Positions 52,100 through 61,625 of a stretch of 64,000 nucleotides of DNA are shown here, one piece after another. The stretch's first letter is position 1; every line of letters begins with the position of its first letter. Both the position numbers and the translations under genes were made by a program. The stretch is from Mycobacterium sp. 852002-51057_SCH5723018 (GTDB lineage: Bacteria; Actinomycetota; Actinomycetes; Mycobacteriales; Mycobacteriaceae), in the NCBI RefSeq assembly GCF_001667035.1, contig NZ_LZIR01000008.1, positions 124,001 through 188,000 of the forward strand. Reading direction: 5' to 3'. Below the pieces are notes generated by a model. It searched no databases, was not told the origin of the DNA, and worked only from the letters and a program-made list of their open reading frames with translations.

Positions 52100-52521
52100 C
52101 GACATCCCCCGTGCAGCGGACTGTCCGCGCATTGATCGGCGCCCAGGTACGCACAGTCCTTCCAAGTAGTTCATGGCGAGCCTAGCATGGAACATATATT
52201 TGGTTCAAGGGCCGGGCGACACCGACCATGACCACGTGTCCATCGGCGGATAACGAGGGTCGGCCTCTTATATGTGAACAAAGGTTTGGTTAATTAGGTC
52301 GAGAGAGGCATACGGCACCGATTGACGCCAAGCACACCGAACCAACCATGCCCCGCCTCGATGGACGTCGGGTAGCAATGTGGCGGTTCGGGTCTCGTGG
52401 CGGGTGGCCCTTGATCTGGCACACCGGTGGACTGAGCTGCGGGCTGGATGACTGACAACGGATCCTGTCACCGCGTAAAAGGCGATGTGAGGCAGGCTCT
52501 TCCGCTTTAGAGTTGACACGC
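52100..52521. other. intergenic, 422 bp, no supported gene
   Basis: Separates the divergent membrane-protein operon from the PhoU gene. An AT-rich patch at 52268-52300 (GTGAACAAAGGTTTGGTTAA) may hold promoters. TTGACA at 52513-52518 overlaps the start region and is not placed to serve this gene. Confidence 0.4.
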
Positions 52522-53472
52522 ATGCGGACCGCCTTCGATCGGCAGCTTGACGCCCTGACCGCCGCCGTCGCCGAGACGTGTGCTCTGGCCGGCGGTGCGA
52601 TGCAGCGCGCGACCGAAGCGCTGCTGACGGCTGACGTGCTGCTTACCGAGGTCGTCATCGCCGACCACGGCAAGATCATGCTCGATGGCGCCCGCGCCGA
52701 AGAGAAGGCCGTGGTCCTACTGGCCCTTCAGGCGCCAGTGGCCGGTGATCTTCGCGTTGTTGTTGCTGCCCTGAGGAATTCCGCTGACGTCCGGCGTATG
52801 GGCGCCCTGGCGATGCACGTCGCCAACATCGTGCGCCGACGTCACCCGACCCGTGTGTTACCGGACGAGGCAACCGGATACTTTGCCGAAATGGGCCGCC
52901 TCGCTGTGGATCTCAGCAGAATCGCGAAATGCGCCGTGCAATCCAGCGATCCATTTATGGCCGCTCAGCTGACCCGTGACGATGACGCCATCGACGGCTT
53001 ACACCGCCAGCTTTTCACCCTGCTGATGGGCAAACATTGGCACCACGGCGTCACCGCCGTCATCGACGTCACCCTGTTGGGCCGATACTACGAACGCTTT
53101 GCCGACCATGCCGTCGAGATCGGGCGTCGAGTCATCTTCCAGGCGCGAGGAGAGCCGATGTCTGTTCCTGGGATCATCGCGAGGATCGTGAGGTTCCTCC
53201 GGGCCGGCTATCCGCAGGGCGTGCCGGCGACCGACACCTTTCCGTCGTTAGCGCTGCTGCGCCGGAGATTGTCCGATGAAGAGGTCACGCAGATCGCCAC
53301 GCAGCTCGTCATACACGGCGACCTACCGGTCGACGCGACCAATATTCGAGTCATGATCAGCAAGATCACCGATCAGATGCCGGCACCGGAAGAGGTTGAA
53401 CGCGTGAAGAAACACCTCGAGATCCGCGGATGGCCAATCAAGGACGAATTCCCTCCTTCGCGCGGCCTTTGA
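52522..53472 (+). CDS. PhoU-DUF3349 fusion protein
   Basis: 316 aa. Residues 1-212 are a two-repeat PhoU ([60 protein letters not shown]), the PhoY1/PhoY2 type that links phosphate transport to the SenX3-RegX3 system. Residues 213-316 are DUF3349 ([20 protein letters not shown]). The frame is continuous, yet the junction keeps AGGAG (53148-53152) five bases before ATG 53158. The DUF3349 part could therefore also be made alone. M. tuberculosis PhoY proteins lack this tail. Confidence 0.85.
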   Translation: MRTAFDRQLDALTAAVAETCALAGGAMQRATEALLTADVLLTEVVIADHGKIMLDGARAEEKAVVLLALQAPVAGDLRVVVAALRNSADVRRMGALAMHVANIVRRRHPTRVLPDEATGYFAEMGRLAVDLSRIAKCAVQSSDPFMAAQLTRDDDAIDGLHRQLFTLLMGKHWHHGVTAVIDVTLLGRYYERFADHAVEIGRRVIFQARGEPMSVPGIIARIVRFLRAGYPQGVPATDTFPSLALLRRRLSDEEVTQIATQLVIHGDLPVDATNIRVMISKITDQMPAPEEVERVKKHLEIRGWPIKDEFPPSRGL

Positions 53473-53515
53473 CCGCCTCTTGCACAATGACATCGTGCCG
53501 TCTGGAAAATACCGC

Positions 53516-53535
53516 AAAGGGCCAGAAGCCCAGTG
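53516..53535. promoter_or_regulatory. DosR-box-like site before the antiporter
   Basis: Contains GGGCCAGAAGCCC, which fits the DosR core GGGnCnnnnGnCC exactly, although the outer bases match poorly. It ends 28 bp before the antiporter start. Confidence 0.4.
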
Positions 53536-53563
53536 AGCGCGCCGCCGCGGAACGGCCGCTGAC

Positions 53564-54709
53564 GTGCAGGGCTTCGGCTTCCACACCCTCGCGCTACTGA
53601 CGGCAATAGGTTTCGCCGGTCCGCTGTTGGCTTCCCTACCGCGGCTGCGGATTCCGGTCATCATCGGTGAGCTGGCCGCGGGGCTCGTCGTCGGCAGGAC
53701 GGGCTTCGGCGTCGTCGACGTCGCCCACCCCACCCTTGAGCTACTCGCGAACATCGGCTTCGCATTGGTCATGTTCGTCGTCGGCACCCATGTCCCGGTG
53801 CGCGGCGGCGCGCTGCGCTCGGCGGTGCCGCGGGCCATGGCGAGGGCGGCGCTGGCCGCGGGCGTCGCGGTGGCGCTCGGCATCGGTTTGGCGACCGCGT
53901 TCGGCACCGGCCACGCGGCGCTCTATGCGGTACTGATGGCCTCGTCGTCGGCGGCGGTGGCGTTGCCGGTGATCGATTCGCTGCGGCTGCGCGGACCGCA
54001 CGTGCTTTCCGTGACCGCGCAGATCGCCATCGCCGATGCCGCCTGTATCGTGTTGCTGCCGTTGGTGATTGACATCCGGCGGGCGCCGACGGCGGCGCTC
54101 GGCGCGCTGGCGATCGCCGGCTGTGCGGTCCTCCTGTACGCGCTCCTTCGGGTGGTCGACCGCCGAGGGTGGCGCCAGCGGGTGCACCGCTACTCCGAAG
54201 ACCGCCGATTCGCGCTGGAATTGCGGACCAACCTCGTCGTGCTGTTCGCGCTGGCGGCACTGGCGGCCAACACCCACGTGTCGATCATGCTGGCGGGCTT
54301 CGCGCTGGGTTTGGTGATCGCCTTGATCGGGGAGCCGCGGCGGCTGGCGCGCCAGCTCTTCGGCATCACCGAGGGGTTCTTCGGCCCGCTGTTCTTCGTC
54401 TGGCTGGGCGCCACGCTGCAGGTCCGCGACCTGGGTTCGCACCCGAAATTCATCCTGCTCGGAGCCGGCCTGGGCCTGGGTGCGGTCCTGGCGCATTGCA
54501 CCGGAAGGCTGCTCGGCCAGCCGCTGACGCTGGGGGTGCTCTCGGCCGCCCAGCTCGGCGTCCCGGTGGCCGCCGCCACCATCGGTGCCGAGGAACACCT
54601 GCTCGCGGCGGGTGAATCGGCGGCATTGATGTTCGGGGCGCTGCTGACCATCGCCGCCACATCGATCGCCGGCGCGGTGGCCGCGCGCCGGCCCTCGGCG
54701 CGCGTGTGA
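53564..54709 (+). CDS. cation:proton antiporter, CPA2 type
   Basis: 381 aa from GTG with about 11-12 membrane helices. LLASLPRLRIPVIIGELAAG is the CPA2 N-terminal signature, ALVMFVVGTHVPVRGGALRS and ASSSAAVALPVIDSLRL the core, and VAIADAACI-like AQIAIADAACIVLLP holds the ion-binding Asp. There is no C-terminal RCK/TrkA-N domain, as in NapA-like members. It exchanges Na+ or K+ for protons at the membrane. Confidence 0.82.
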   Translation: MQGFGFHTLALLTAIGFAGPLLASLPRLRIPVIIGELAAGLVVGRTGFGVVDVAHPTLELLANIGFALVMFVVGTHVPVRGGALRSAVPRAMARAALAAGVAVALGIGLATAFGTGHAALYAVLMASSSAAVALPVIDSLRLRGPHVLSVTAQIAIADAACIVLLPLVIDIRRAPTAALGALAIAGCAVLLYALLRVVDRRGWRQRVHRYSEDRRFALELRTNLVVLFALAALAANTHVSIMLAGFALGLVIALIGEPRRLARQLFGITEGFFGPLFFVWLGATLQVRDLGSHPKFILLGAGLGLGAVLAHCTGRLLGQPLTLGVLSAAQLGVPVAAATIGAEEHLLAAGESAALMFGALLTIAATSIAGAVAARRPSARV

Positions 54710-54712
54710 CAA

Positions 54713-54734
54713 AGGTCCCTTCGGAACGGGACCT
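54713..54734 (+). terminator. hairpin directly after the antiporter stop
   Basis: AGGTCCC/GGGACCT forms a perfect 7-bp stem with an 8-base loop, starting three bases after the stop codon. No T-run. Confidence 0.55.
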
Positions 54735-54833
54735 CGAGACGACCGAAGCACCTGCCATCCGCATCCGTTCGGCCCTACGGCGCGGGCCGGCGCAGTGGTC
54801 GGATGAATATTCCAGGGGAGCGAGGAGGCTGTG

Positions 54834-55100
54834 ATGAGGGTGGCAGCGTATCTGATGCGGATCGGCCGCGGGGGGCCCTTGTACAGCGTCACCGACCGCC
54901 TGCATGACGGGCGCACAGTCCAGGTGCCCGGCCGCGACATCGCACCGACCGTGTCGGCCTGGCTGGCCGAGCTCGGCGCCCACAGCCCACTGGTCGACGA
55001 TTTGGCCCAAGCCGTGTGCGTGGGTGACTGGGCCGTAGCTTATGCCGTCGCTGACCAGCTATCCGTCGACGTTGCTGTGGCACAAAGTCCCTTTGCCTAG
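54834..55100 (+). CDS. hypothetical protein, 88 aa
   Basis: ATG 54834 lies five bases after AGGAGG. MRVAAYLMRIGRGGPLYSVT then DRLHDGRTVQVPGRDIAPTV. A small alpha/beta domain with a Pro/Trp-rich middle is likely. I have seen similar short proteins beside DosR-regulon genes, but cannot name a family. Followed by an Acg-type nitroreductase. Confidence 0.6.
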   Translation: MRVAAYLMRIGRGGPLYSVTDRLHDGRTVQVPGRDIAPTVSAWLAELGAHSPLVDDLAQAVCVGDWAVAYAVADQLSVDVAVAQSPFA

Positions 55101-55178
55101 AGCCTTCCTGCCCTCGTGCGGGCCGGCGGGATTTTGCGACCGTAGAAGTGGCACGCTTGACCGAAGGGAACGAGCCCC

Positions 55179-56174
55179 ATGAACGCGCGATTCCCGGATG
55201 CCGGCACTATCCGGACGGTCCTGATGCTGGCGTCTCGGGCGCCCTCGGTTCATAACGCGCAGCCGTGGCGGTGGCGCGTAGACGCGGAGAGCCTGCATCT
55301 CTACGCCGCCCCGGACAGGCAACTGCCCAACACCGACCCGGACGGCCGAGACCTGATCTTGAGTTGCGGTACTGCGCTGCATCACTGCGTTGCCGCTTTC
55401 GCGGCCGTCGGGTGGCGATCCAAGGTGACTCGGATGCCGAATCCGGCCGACCCCAATCACCTTGCCGCGATCGAATCGTCGCCTTACCCCGCCGACGCCG
55501 TCGACATAGCGCTCGCCGCGGCCATACCGCGCCGTCGCACCGATCGGCGCCACTACAGTGACTGGCCGGTGCCGGTGGGCGACATCGCACTAATGGCCGC
55601 GCGGGCGGCGCGAAACGGCGCGACCCTGTGCCGGGTCGAAGACCTCGACAAGCTGCATAAAATTGTGTCCCAGTCCGTTTGGGAGCACCCGAACGACGAT
55701 TATCTGGCCGAGCCGACGGCATGGAGCGGGCGCTACGCATCGGTGGCGGGTGTACCGGCCCGCAATAAGCCGGTATCGGATCCCACGGCCAAGATTCCGG
55801 GCCGGATTTTCGCCGGTCCCGCGCTACCCATGCCGCCGGACGCATCGTCGGCCGACGACAACGCCGTCGTGCTGGCGCTGGGGACCCGCTCCGATGACCG
55901 CGTGACGCAGCTGCGGGCCGGTGAGGCCACCAGCGTCGTGCTGCTCACCGCGACATCGTTGGGGCTGGCCAGCTGCCCGGTCACCGAACCGCTGGAGGTT
56001 GCCGAAACGCGGGAGTTGGTTCGCTCCAACATTTTCGGTGGTGAGGACTATCCGCAGATGCTGCTGAGGGTGGGGTGGCCGCCGATCGACGCCGACCCCC
56101 TGCCGGCGACACCACGACGCGACCTCTCCGACTTCGTCGAGTGGATGCACGAGCAAGACGCCGAAGAGCGCTGA
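55179..56174 (+). CDS. Acg-type FMN nitroreductase (paralogue 1)
   Basis: 331 aa. LMLASRAPSVHNAQPWRWRV, LILSCGTALHHCVAAFAAVG and RRRTDRRHYSDWPVP are the signature of the Acg/Rv3131/Rv2032 family, which binds FMN at a site closed by the lid and is part of the dormancy regulon in M. tuberculosis. Enzymatic activity of the family is weak or undefined; sequestering flavin has been proposed. The devR gene follows after 361 bp that hold two DosR-box-like sites. Confidence 0.88.
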   Translation: MNARFPDAGTIRTVLMLASRAPSVHNAQPWRWRVDAESLHLYAAPDRQLPNTDPDGRDLILSCGTALHHCVAAFAAVGWRSKVTRMPNPADPNHLAAIESSPYPADAVDIALAAAIPRRRTDRRHYSDWPVPVGDIALMAARAARNGATLCRVEDLDKLHKIVSQSVWEHPNDDYLAEPTAWSGRYASVAGVPARNKPVSDPTAKIPGRIFAGPALPMPPDASSADDNAVVLALGTRSDDRVTQLRAGEATSVVLLTATSLGLASCPVTEPLEVAETRELVRSNIFGGEDYPQMLLRVGWPPIDADPLPATPRRDLSDFVEWMHEQDAEER

Positions 56175-56312
56175 ACGTCAACGGTCAATCGCTCGATGTC
56201 TACGCGATTTTCAAGACATCGCATGCCGGACGCCGCGGCGTAGGTGGCGGCAGGGCTTCCATCGGCGGCGCTATCCCGGCTCTGATCAGCACCTGCGGCC
56301 GCGCGGGCCGGG

Positions 56313-56403
56313 CTAGGGACGTTTGGCCGCGTCGGCGACGTCTTAGGCGGCGGAACATGCTCGACCAACGCCTTTGACCGCCGGTGGGGTCCATAGGCGC
56401 GAC
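56313..56403. promoter_or_regulatory. two DosR-box-like sites upstream of devR
   Basis: The first, 56313-56332, contains GGGACGTTTGGCC and matches the core GGGnCnnnnGnCC at every fixed position. The second, 56384-56403 (GTGGGGTCCATAGGCGCGAC), matches 14 of 20 consensus bases. They lie 204-223 and 133-152 bp before the devR start. Confidence 0.5.
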
Positions 56404-56535
56404 GCAGGACGTCGACTCCTCGCCGGTAATCGTCAAATCAACACCATTTATGAGGCCGATCGATATGACAACATGGGAGATCGAGTCGGTGATGCCGTGA
56501 CTCTGGCCCCGGACGCCCGGCAGGAAGGGCTGCTA

Positions 56536-57207
56536 ATGGTCAAGGTTTTCCTCGTCGATGACCATGAAGTCGTGCGGCGCGGTCTTGCCGATCTGCTCGC
56601 AGCGGACCCCGACCTCCAAATCGTCGGCGAAGCCGGTTCGATTTCCGAAGCGAAAGCGAGGATACCGGCGCTGCAGCCCGACGTCGCCGTACTCGACGTG
56701 CGCCTTCCCGATGGAAACGGAATCGAATTGTGCCGCGACCTGGTGTCCGATCACCCGGACCTGCGGTGCCTGATGCTGACGTCGTTCACCTCCGACGAGG
56801 CGATGCTCGAGGCGATCCTGGCGGGTGCCAGCGGCTACGTCGTCAAAGACATCAAAGGCATGGAGCTCGCCCACGCGATCAAAGAGGTCGGGGCGGGCAA
56901 ATCGTTGCTGGACAACCGCGCGGCCGCGGCCCTGATGGCCAAACTTCGGGGCACAGCGGAACGCGATGACCCGTTGTCCGGGTTGACCGAACAGGAGCGA
57001 ACCCTGCTTAGCCTGCTCAGCGAGGGTTTGACCAACAGGCAGATCGCTGCCCGGATGTTCCTTGCCGAGAAAACGGTGAAGAACTATGTGTCGCGATTGC
57101 TGGCCAAACTCGGCATGGAGCGGCGGACCCAGGCCGCGGTGTTCGCGTCGAGGTTGGATCGGCGCGCCGGGATGCCCCATACGCCGACGGCGACGCCGCA
57201 GGAATAG
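56536..57207 (+). CDS. devR: dormancy response regulator DevR/DosR
   Basis: 223 aa, NarL type. Receiver domain with D8-D9, phospho-acceptor D54 ([13 protein letters not shown]), T82 and K104 (VVKDIKG). LuxR-type [23 protein letters not shown]. Almost identical to M. tuberculosis DosR through the HTH. AGGAAGG upstream of ATG 56536. In M. tuberculosis a universal stress protein gene precedes it; here an Acg-type gene takes that place. Confidence 0.96.
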   Translation: MVKVFLVDDHEVVRRGLADLLAADPDLQIVGEAGSISEAKARIPALQPDVAVLDVRLPDGNGIELCRDLVSDHPDLRCLMLTSFTSDEAMLEAILAGASGYVVKDIKGMELAHAIKEVGAGKSLLDNRAAAALMAKLRGTAERDDPLSGLTEQERTLLSLLSEGLTNRQIAARMFLAEKTVKNYVSRLLAKLGMERRTQAAVFASRLDRRAGMPHTPTATPQE

Positions 57208-57361
57208 CCGGGCAACCGGGATTGGCGCCCTGACGGAAACCTGGGTGCAACAACACCCGCGGGGGTTAAGCTGACGCAGGGCATCTTCGCGTCGCTTACT
57301 TGGTATCGATGTTTGCCGGCGCAAGCTGCCACGGTGCTGAGGCGCGGAGGTATCGAGTCGG

Positions 57362-59074
57362 GTGGCCGACGACGAACGCAGTTCGGCCTTTGCTGGTCTC
57401 GGCCAGCGCGGGCTGGTCGACAGGATGCATGAGCAGCTCGACGAGTTGCTGGCGGCGCGCGATCAGATGGAGCAGCTGCTGCGCGTATTCGTCGAGATCG
57501 GCGCGGATGTCGGCGATCTCGATGCCACCTTGCATCGGATCGTCGCCTCGGCCCGGGAGTTGACCTCTGCCCCCTACGGCGCCCTGGCCCTGCGCGATCC
57601 CGACGGTGACCTGCTCGAATTCGTCCACGAGGGAATCGACGCGGACACCGTCCGGCTCATCGGGCATCTGCCCGTGGGCAAGGGGTTGCTCAGCCTGTCC
57701 CTCCTCGACGCGCCGGCCCTGCGCATGCCGGACCTGACCAGCCACCCGGCTTCCGTCGGGTTTCCCGAGCACCACCCGCCCATGCGGTCTTTTCTCGCGG
57801 TGCCGATCACCATCCGCGGGACCGTGTTGGGCAACCTTTATCTGACCCATGACGATCCGGCGCGGGAGTTTTCCGATTCCGACGAGGTCGCCGCCCGCGC
57901 GCTGGCGTTTGCCGCCGCGGTCGCCATCGATAACGCGCGACGGTTCGACCGGGAGCGGTTGTCGCTGAAGTGGATGGAGGCAAGCCGCGAGATCACCACC
58001 GCGCTGTTGTCCACCGCCGGGCCGCATCGGCGTCCGCTGCAGCTGATCGCCGAACGCGCGCGGACGTTGACCGATGCCGAGCAGGCGATCGTGCTCGTTC
58101 CGGCCGACGCCGACCTGCCCGACGACGAAACCGACACGCTGGTGGTGTCCGCAGCGGTGGGGGTCCACGCCGACGAGGTGATCGGCCAGGAAGTTCCCGT
58201 GGACGGATCCACCAGCGGGGAAGTTTTCCGCACCGGAAAACCGCTCATCACGGAGTCGTTCAGGTACCCGATCCAGGCGTTCACCGACGTCGGGCAGCGG
58301 CCCGCCATCGTCATGCCGCTACGCGCCGACGATCAGGTCGCGGGCGTGATCGCGGTCGCCCGCGGCGCCGACCAGCCACCTTTCGACGAGAGCTATCTCG
58401 CCCTGGTGAGCGATTTCGCCACGCACGCCGCGATCGCCCTCGTGCTGGCGGCGGCCCGTGAGGACGCGCGCCAGTTGACCATCCTCGCCGAGCGTGAGCG
58501 CATCGCGCACGACTTGCACGACCATGTCATCCAGCGGCTTTTCGCGGCCGGCATGGACCTGCAGGGCACGCTGGCCAGGACGCGCTCGGCCGAGTTGGCA
58601 GAGCGGCTCAACCGCACGCTGGACGATCTCCAAACCATCATCGAGGAGATCCGTTCGACCATTTTCCAGCTCAAGTCCCCGCTGGGGAGGGATGGCGGAT
58701 TTCGGCAGACGATTCAGCGACTGGTCGCCGACTTGACCGAAAATCGCGACATTGTCACGACAATGCGCATACAGGGGCCGATGAGCGCCGTCGGTGGTGA
58801 ACTCGCCGAGCACGCCGAAGCGGTCGCCACGGAAGCCGTCAGCAACGCCCTTCGCCACTCCGGTGCGTCGCGGCTGACCGTCGAGATCAGCGTCGCCGAC
58901 ATGTTCATCCTCGCCATCTGCGATAACGGCTCCGGCATACCGGCAGACAATTCGCGCAGCAGTGGTCTGGCCAACATCAAGCACCGCGCCCAACAACTCG
59001 GCGGCAGCTGCGAGATCACCACTCCGCCCGAGGGCGGCACCCGGGTCCATTGGACCGTGCCGCTGACCGGCTAG
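57362..59074 (+). CDS. devS: heme sensor kinase DevS/DosS
   Basis: 570 aa from GTG. GAF-A (about 52-190) holds the heme-ligand-equivalent H138 in GFPEHHPPMR; GAF-B follows (about 220-365). The histidine kinase part has H386 in DLHDHVIQRLF and an HATPase_c domain (EAVSNALRHSGASR, CDNGSGIPADN). It senses O2, CO and NO redox through heme and phosphorylates DevR. It lies 154 bp after devR, a larger gap than in M. tuberculosis. Confidence 0.93.
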   Translation: MADDERSSAFAGLGQRGLVDRMHEQLDELLAARDQMEQLLRVFVEIGADVGDLDATLHRIVASARELTSAPYGALALRDPDGDLLEFVHEGIDADTVRLIGHLPVGKGLLSLSLLDAPALRMPDLTSHPASVGFPEHHPPMRSFLAVPITIRGTVLGNLYLTHDDPAREFSDSDEVAARALAFAAAVAIDNARRFDRERLSLKWMEASREITTALLSTAGPHRRPLQLIAERARTLTDAEQAIVLVPADADLPDDETDTLVVSAAVGVHADEVIGQEVPVDGSTSGEVFRTGKPLITESFRYPIQAFTDVGQRPAIVMPLRADDQVAGVIAVARGADQPPFDESYLALVSDFATHAAIALVLAAAREDARQLTILAERERIAHDLHDHVIQRLFAAGMDLQGTLARTRSAELAERLNRTLDDLQTIIEEIRSTIFQLKSPLGRDGGFRQTIQRLVADLTENRDIVTTMRIQGPMSAVGGELAEHAEAVATEAVSNALRHSGASRLTVEISVADMFILAICDNGSGIPADNSRSSGLANIKHRAQQLGGSCEITTPPEGGTRVHWTVPLTG

Positions 59075-59169
59075 CCGAATTCGCGACCCGGGCGGCCCGG
59101 GACGATAGCGGTGCCGCGCAGTTCGACGAATCCGACGGTGCCGTTCTAGAGAGTCGAACGCCCCGGCCG

Positions 59170-59189
59170 TTGGGGACCAACGGCCCTGC
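59170..59189. promoter_or_regulatory. DosR-box-like site before the second Acg-type gene
   Basis: TTGGGGACCAACGGCCCTGC matches 14 of 20 bases of TTSGGGACTWWAGTCCCSAA and the core GGGnCnnnnGnCC completely. It ends 57 bp before the gene start. Confidence 0.65.
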
Positions 59190-59246
59190 GGCACGACGAA
59201 CCGGATCAATAGTGTCGACGTCAGAAGCTAAATGGGGTGGTCGACA

Positions 59247-60191
59247 ATGCTGATGAAGGCTCCGAAACCCGGAGTTCTCCGCGACGCGGTGATGTTGGCG
59301 AGCCGGGCGCCTTCCCTGCACAACAGCCGGCCGTGGCGGTGGGTCGTCGAGGGCGGAAGGCTGCACCTGTGGGCCGACCCACGCCGGATGGTGCACGCCA
59401 CCGACCGCACGGGCCGGGAAATGACGTTGAGCTGCGGCGCCGTTCTCGATCATGTCAGGGTCGCGATGGCGGCCGCCGGGTGGGACAGCGCCACCGAGCG
59501 TCTCCCGGATCCCGCTGAACCCGACCACCTGGCGTCCCTCCGATTCCGGCCCCTCGCTGCCGTGACGCAGGCAGATCAGGAGCGGGCCGCCGCCATCCGC
59601 CGCCGCCGCACCGACCGGTTACCGTTCGCGGCTCCGCGGGCATGGCCGGCCTTGGAGAACGCGCTGCGGCGCTCCGTCCTCCCGTTGGAGGTGATGCTCG
59701 ACGTGGTTGAAGACGACGCTCGACCGACGCTTGGAGCCGCCTCCCGGCTCGGCGAGGCGTTGCGCCGTTACGACACGACCTACCTCTCCGAATTGCGTTG
59801 GTGGACTGCGCCGTTCGAGTCGGACGCCACGCACGTGCCGGCCAGCGCTCTGCTGTGCGGCTCGAGGGGCGAGCGCCGCGCCGCCGTCGACCGCGACCAC
59901 TCGACGATCCTTCTGCTATCCACCCACCACGACGATGCGCGGCTGGACGTCTTGCGTTGCGGTGAGGCGCTGTCGGCGGTACTGCTCGACTGCACCGTGG
60001 CCGGCATGGCCACTTGCACGCTGACTCACATGACCGAAATGGCGGTCAGCCGCAATACCATTGCGCAGATCACCGGAACCGCCGACCGACCCCAGCTGCT
60101 GATCCGGGTCGGTAAGTCACCGGCTGACGGCCACCACGTCGAGCCCACGGGTCGGCGCTTGCTGACCGAGGTCATCCAGTTTCGCGCTTGA
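59247..60191 (+). CDS. Acg-type FMN nitroreductase (paralogue 2)
   Basis: 314 aa. AVMLASRAPSLHNSRPWRWV, MTLSCGAVLDHVRVAMAAAG and RRRRTDRLPF repeat the layout of the protein at 55179. ATG 59247 follows GGGGTGG; ATG 59232 would add five residues. The DosR-box-like site at 59170 predicts hypoxic induction. The 3' end overlaps that of the convergent PAS-ANTAR gene by 20 bp. Confidence 0.88.
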   Translation: MLMKAPKPGVLRDAVMLASRAPSLHNSRPWRWVVEGGRLHLWADPRRMVHATDRTGREMTLSCGAVLDHVRVAMAAAGWDSATERLPDPAEPDHLASLRFRPLAAVTQADQERAAAIRRRRTDRLPFAAPRAWPALENALRRSVLPLEVMLDVVEDDARPTLGAASRLGEALRRYDTTYLSELRWWTAPFESDATHVPASALLCGSRGERRAAVDRDHSTILLLSTHHDDARLDVLRCGEALSAVLLDCTVAGMATCTLTHMTEMAVSRNTIAQITGTADRPQLLIRVGKSPADGHHVEPTGRRLLTEVIQFRA

Positions 60192-60882
60192 CGGCGCGTG
60201 ACGGCCGGCCGCCTGAGCGGCGGATGCGCTGGTGCGCGGTGAGCAGCAGGTGATCGAATTCCGACTGGGCGTTGAGGTCTACGCCTGCGCCGCGGAAGTC
60301 GTCGGCGATCCGCTCGGCCACCAGCCGCAGCTTGACGTTGGCTTCCTGCGACATCCATTTCAGCAAGTTGAAAGCGGCGGTGTCGTTGATGCCATAGACC
60401 AGCATCAGCATGCCCTTGGCTTGTTCGATGCTGGCGCGGTTTTCGCTGATCTCGGCCAGCTTCGCGGTGACAAGGTCCTCCTGCGCCTGCTCGGGTAGCG
60501 GAGTCACATCGACGTAAAACCCGTGCGTCCCAATGATTTCGCCATCGTCGTCGAAGAGCTGATCACCGACGACCACGATGTGGTGCACGTGGCCCCCGGT
60601 GTCGATGATCCGGTGGCGGGTGCTGAACGCCTCGTGCGTGTTCAGAATCTGATCGATGGTGGCCGCGACCTGGCCGCGTTCCTCGGGGTGCTTGTGCGCG
60701 AGCACCAGCTCGGTGGTCGGGGTGACGGTGCCCGGCTCGTAGCCGTGCATCCGCTGGACCTGCTCGGACCATTCCCACCGCTGATCGGCGAAGTAGAACC
60801 GGAACCAGCCCACCTGTTGCGGCACACCGCCGGCCAATGCCCGCTCGACGTTGGGTGTTTGGCCGTCAAGTTCCCATTTCAT
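60172..60882 (-). CDS. PAS and ANTAR domain regulator
   Basis: 236 aa. An N-terminal PAS domain with PAC features (GWFRFYFADQRWEWSEQVQR, ...HRIIDTGGHVHHIVVVGDQL) and an ANTAR domain (ASIEQAKGMLMLVYGINDTA, then LKWMSQEANVKLRLVAERIA). ANTAR proteins bind paired RNA hairpins and prevent termination. PAS probably senses a small ligand or redox. Start uncertain: ATG 60882 or 60897. Confidence 0.85.
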   Translation of the reverse strand: MKWELDGQTPNVERALAGGVPQQVGWFRFYFADQRWEWSEQVQRMHGYEPGTVTPTTELVLAHKHPEERGQVAATIDQILNTHEAFSTRHRIIDTGGHVHHIVVVGDQLFDDDGEIIGTHGFYVDVTPLPEQAQEDLVTAKLAEISENRASIEQAKGMLMLVYGINDTAAFNLLKWMSQEANVKLRLVAERIADDFRGAGVDLNAQSEFDHLLLTAHQRIRRSGGRPSRAVKRETG

Positions 60883-61034
60883 CGTCGTGGACCTCATCTC
60901 CTCGGGTTCCCATTCACCGGTCGCGAGGTTCGATCGGTGCCCTGCCGCGGGCGGCGCGGACGGCTGCTGCGGCAGGCCGGCACCCGACTGAAGCCGGGTG
61001 CCGGGCCGCACTCGCCGCCCCGACGCCGGTTGAT

Positions 61035-61484
61035 TCAGGCGTCGATGACCTCCCGCTTCGACGAGTTCTCGTCAATGGCCTGGTGTCGATTGCCGCGAGC
61101 GACCGAAATCTTGCGCGGCTTGGCCTTCTCGGCCACCGGGATTCGCAGCCTCAGGACGCCTTCCTGGTAGGACGCCTCGATCTTGTCCGTGTCGAGGTTT
61201 TCGCCCAGCACGAGCTGGCGGCTGAACACGCCACGGGGCCGCTCGGTCGCGAGCATCTCGCGATTCGGATCGACGGCGGGGCGCTCGGCGCGCACGGTCA
61301 CCACGTTGCGCTCGATGTCGATGTCGAGCGTATCGGCGTTGATGCCCGGCAGGTCGAATTCGACGACGAATTGCTCTCCCTCGCGCCAGGCGTCCATCGG
61401 CATCACCGCGGGACGGGCGGCCGTGCCCATCACCTGCTGGGCGAAGCGGTCGAGGTCACGGAACGGGTCGGAACGCATCAGCAT
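61035..61484 (-). CDS. hsp18: small heat-shock protein, Hsp20 (18 kDa antigen type)
   Basis: 149 aa. [20 protein letters not shown] and [20 protein letters not shown] match the M. leprae/MAC 18 kDa antigen closely. The alpha-crystallin domain ends with [13 protein letters not shown] [26 protein letters not shown] eight bases before ATG 61484. ATP-independent holdase. It is divergent from a MerR-type regulator across a HAIR-like repeat. Confidence 0.93.
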   Translation of the reverse strand: MLMRSDPFRDLDRFAQQVMGTAARPAVMPMDAWREGEQFVVEFDLPGINADTLDIDIERNVVTVRAERPAVDPNREMLATERPRGVFSRQLVLGENLDTDKIEASYQEGVLRLRIPVAEKAKPRKISVARGNRHQAIDENSSKREVIDA

Positions 61485-61530
61485 GGCGGTCACCTCTCAC
61501 TCCAATCCAATGTTGTGAAGCTGGTTGTTT

Positions 61531-61579
61531 CTATGTCCAACGACATAGATTTTATATAGCACTCTCGACAGTAGAGTGC
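61531..61579. promoter_or_regulatory. two palindromes in the hsp18/MerR control region
   Basis: CTATGTC-CAAC-GACATAG (61531-61548) is a perfect 7-4-7 palindrome. GCACTCT-N7-AGAGTGC (61559-61579) is a perfect 7-7-7 repeat with the same geometry as the HspR operator HAIR (CTTGAGT-N7-ACTCAAG) but different bases. Both lie between hsp18 (ends at 61484) and the MerR start. Confidence 0.7.
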
Positions 61580-61625
61580 AAGTGTGATAAATAGGTTTTC
61601 TGTGCGAGTGACTAGGGAGATCCCG

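Noticed and set aside
54713..54734. GGTCCC/GGGACC repeat considered as a DosR box
   Set aside because: The half-sites are in the opposite order to GGGAC...GTCCC and too far apart; a hairpin after the stop codon fits better.
57216..57230. GGGATTGGCGCCC between devR and devS considered as a DosR box
   Set aside because: The fixed C of the core is T; too weak to list as a site.
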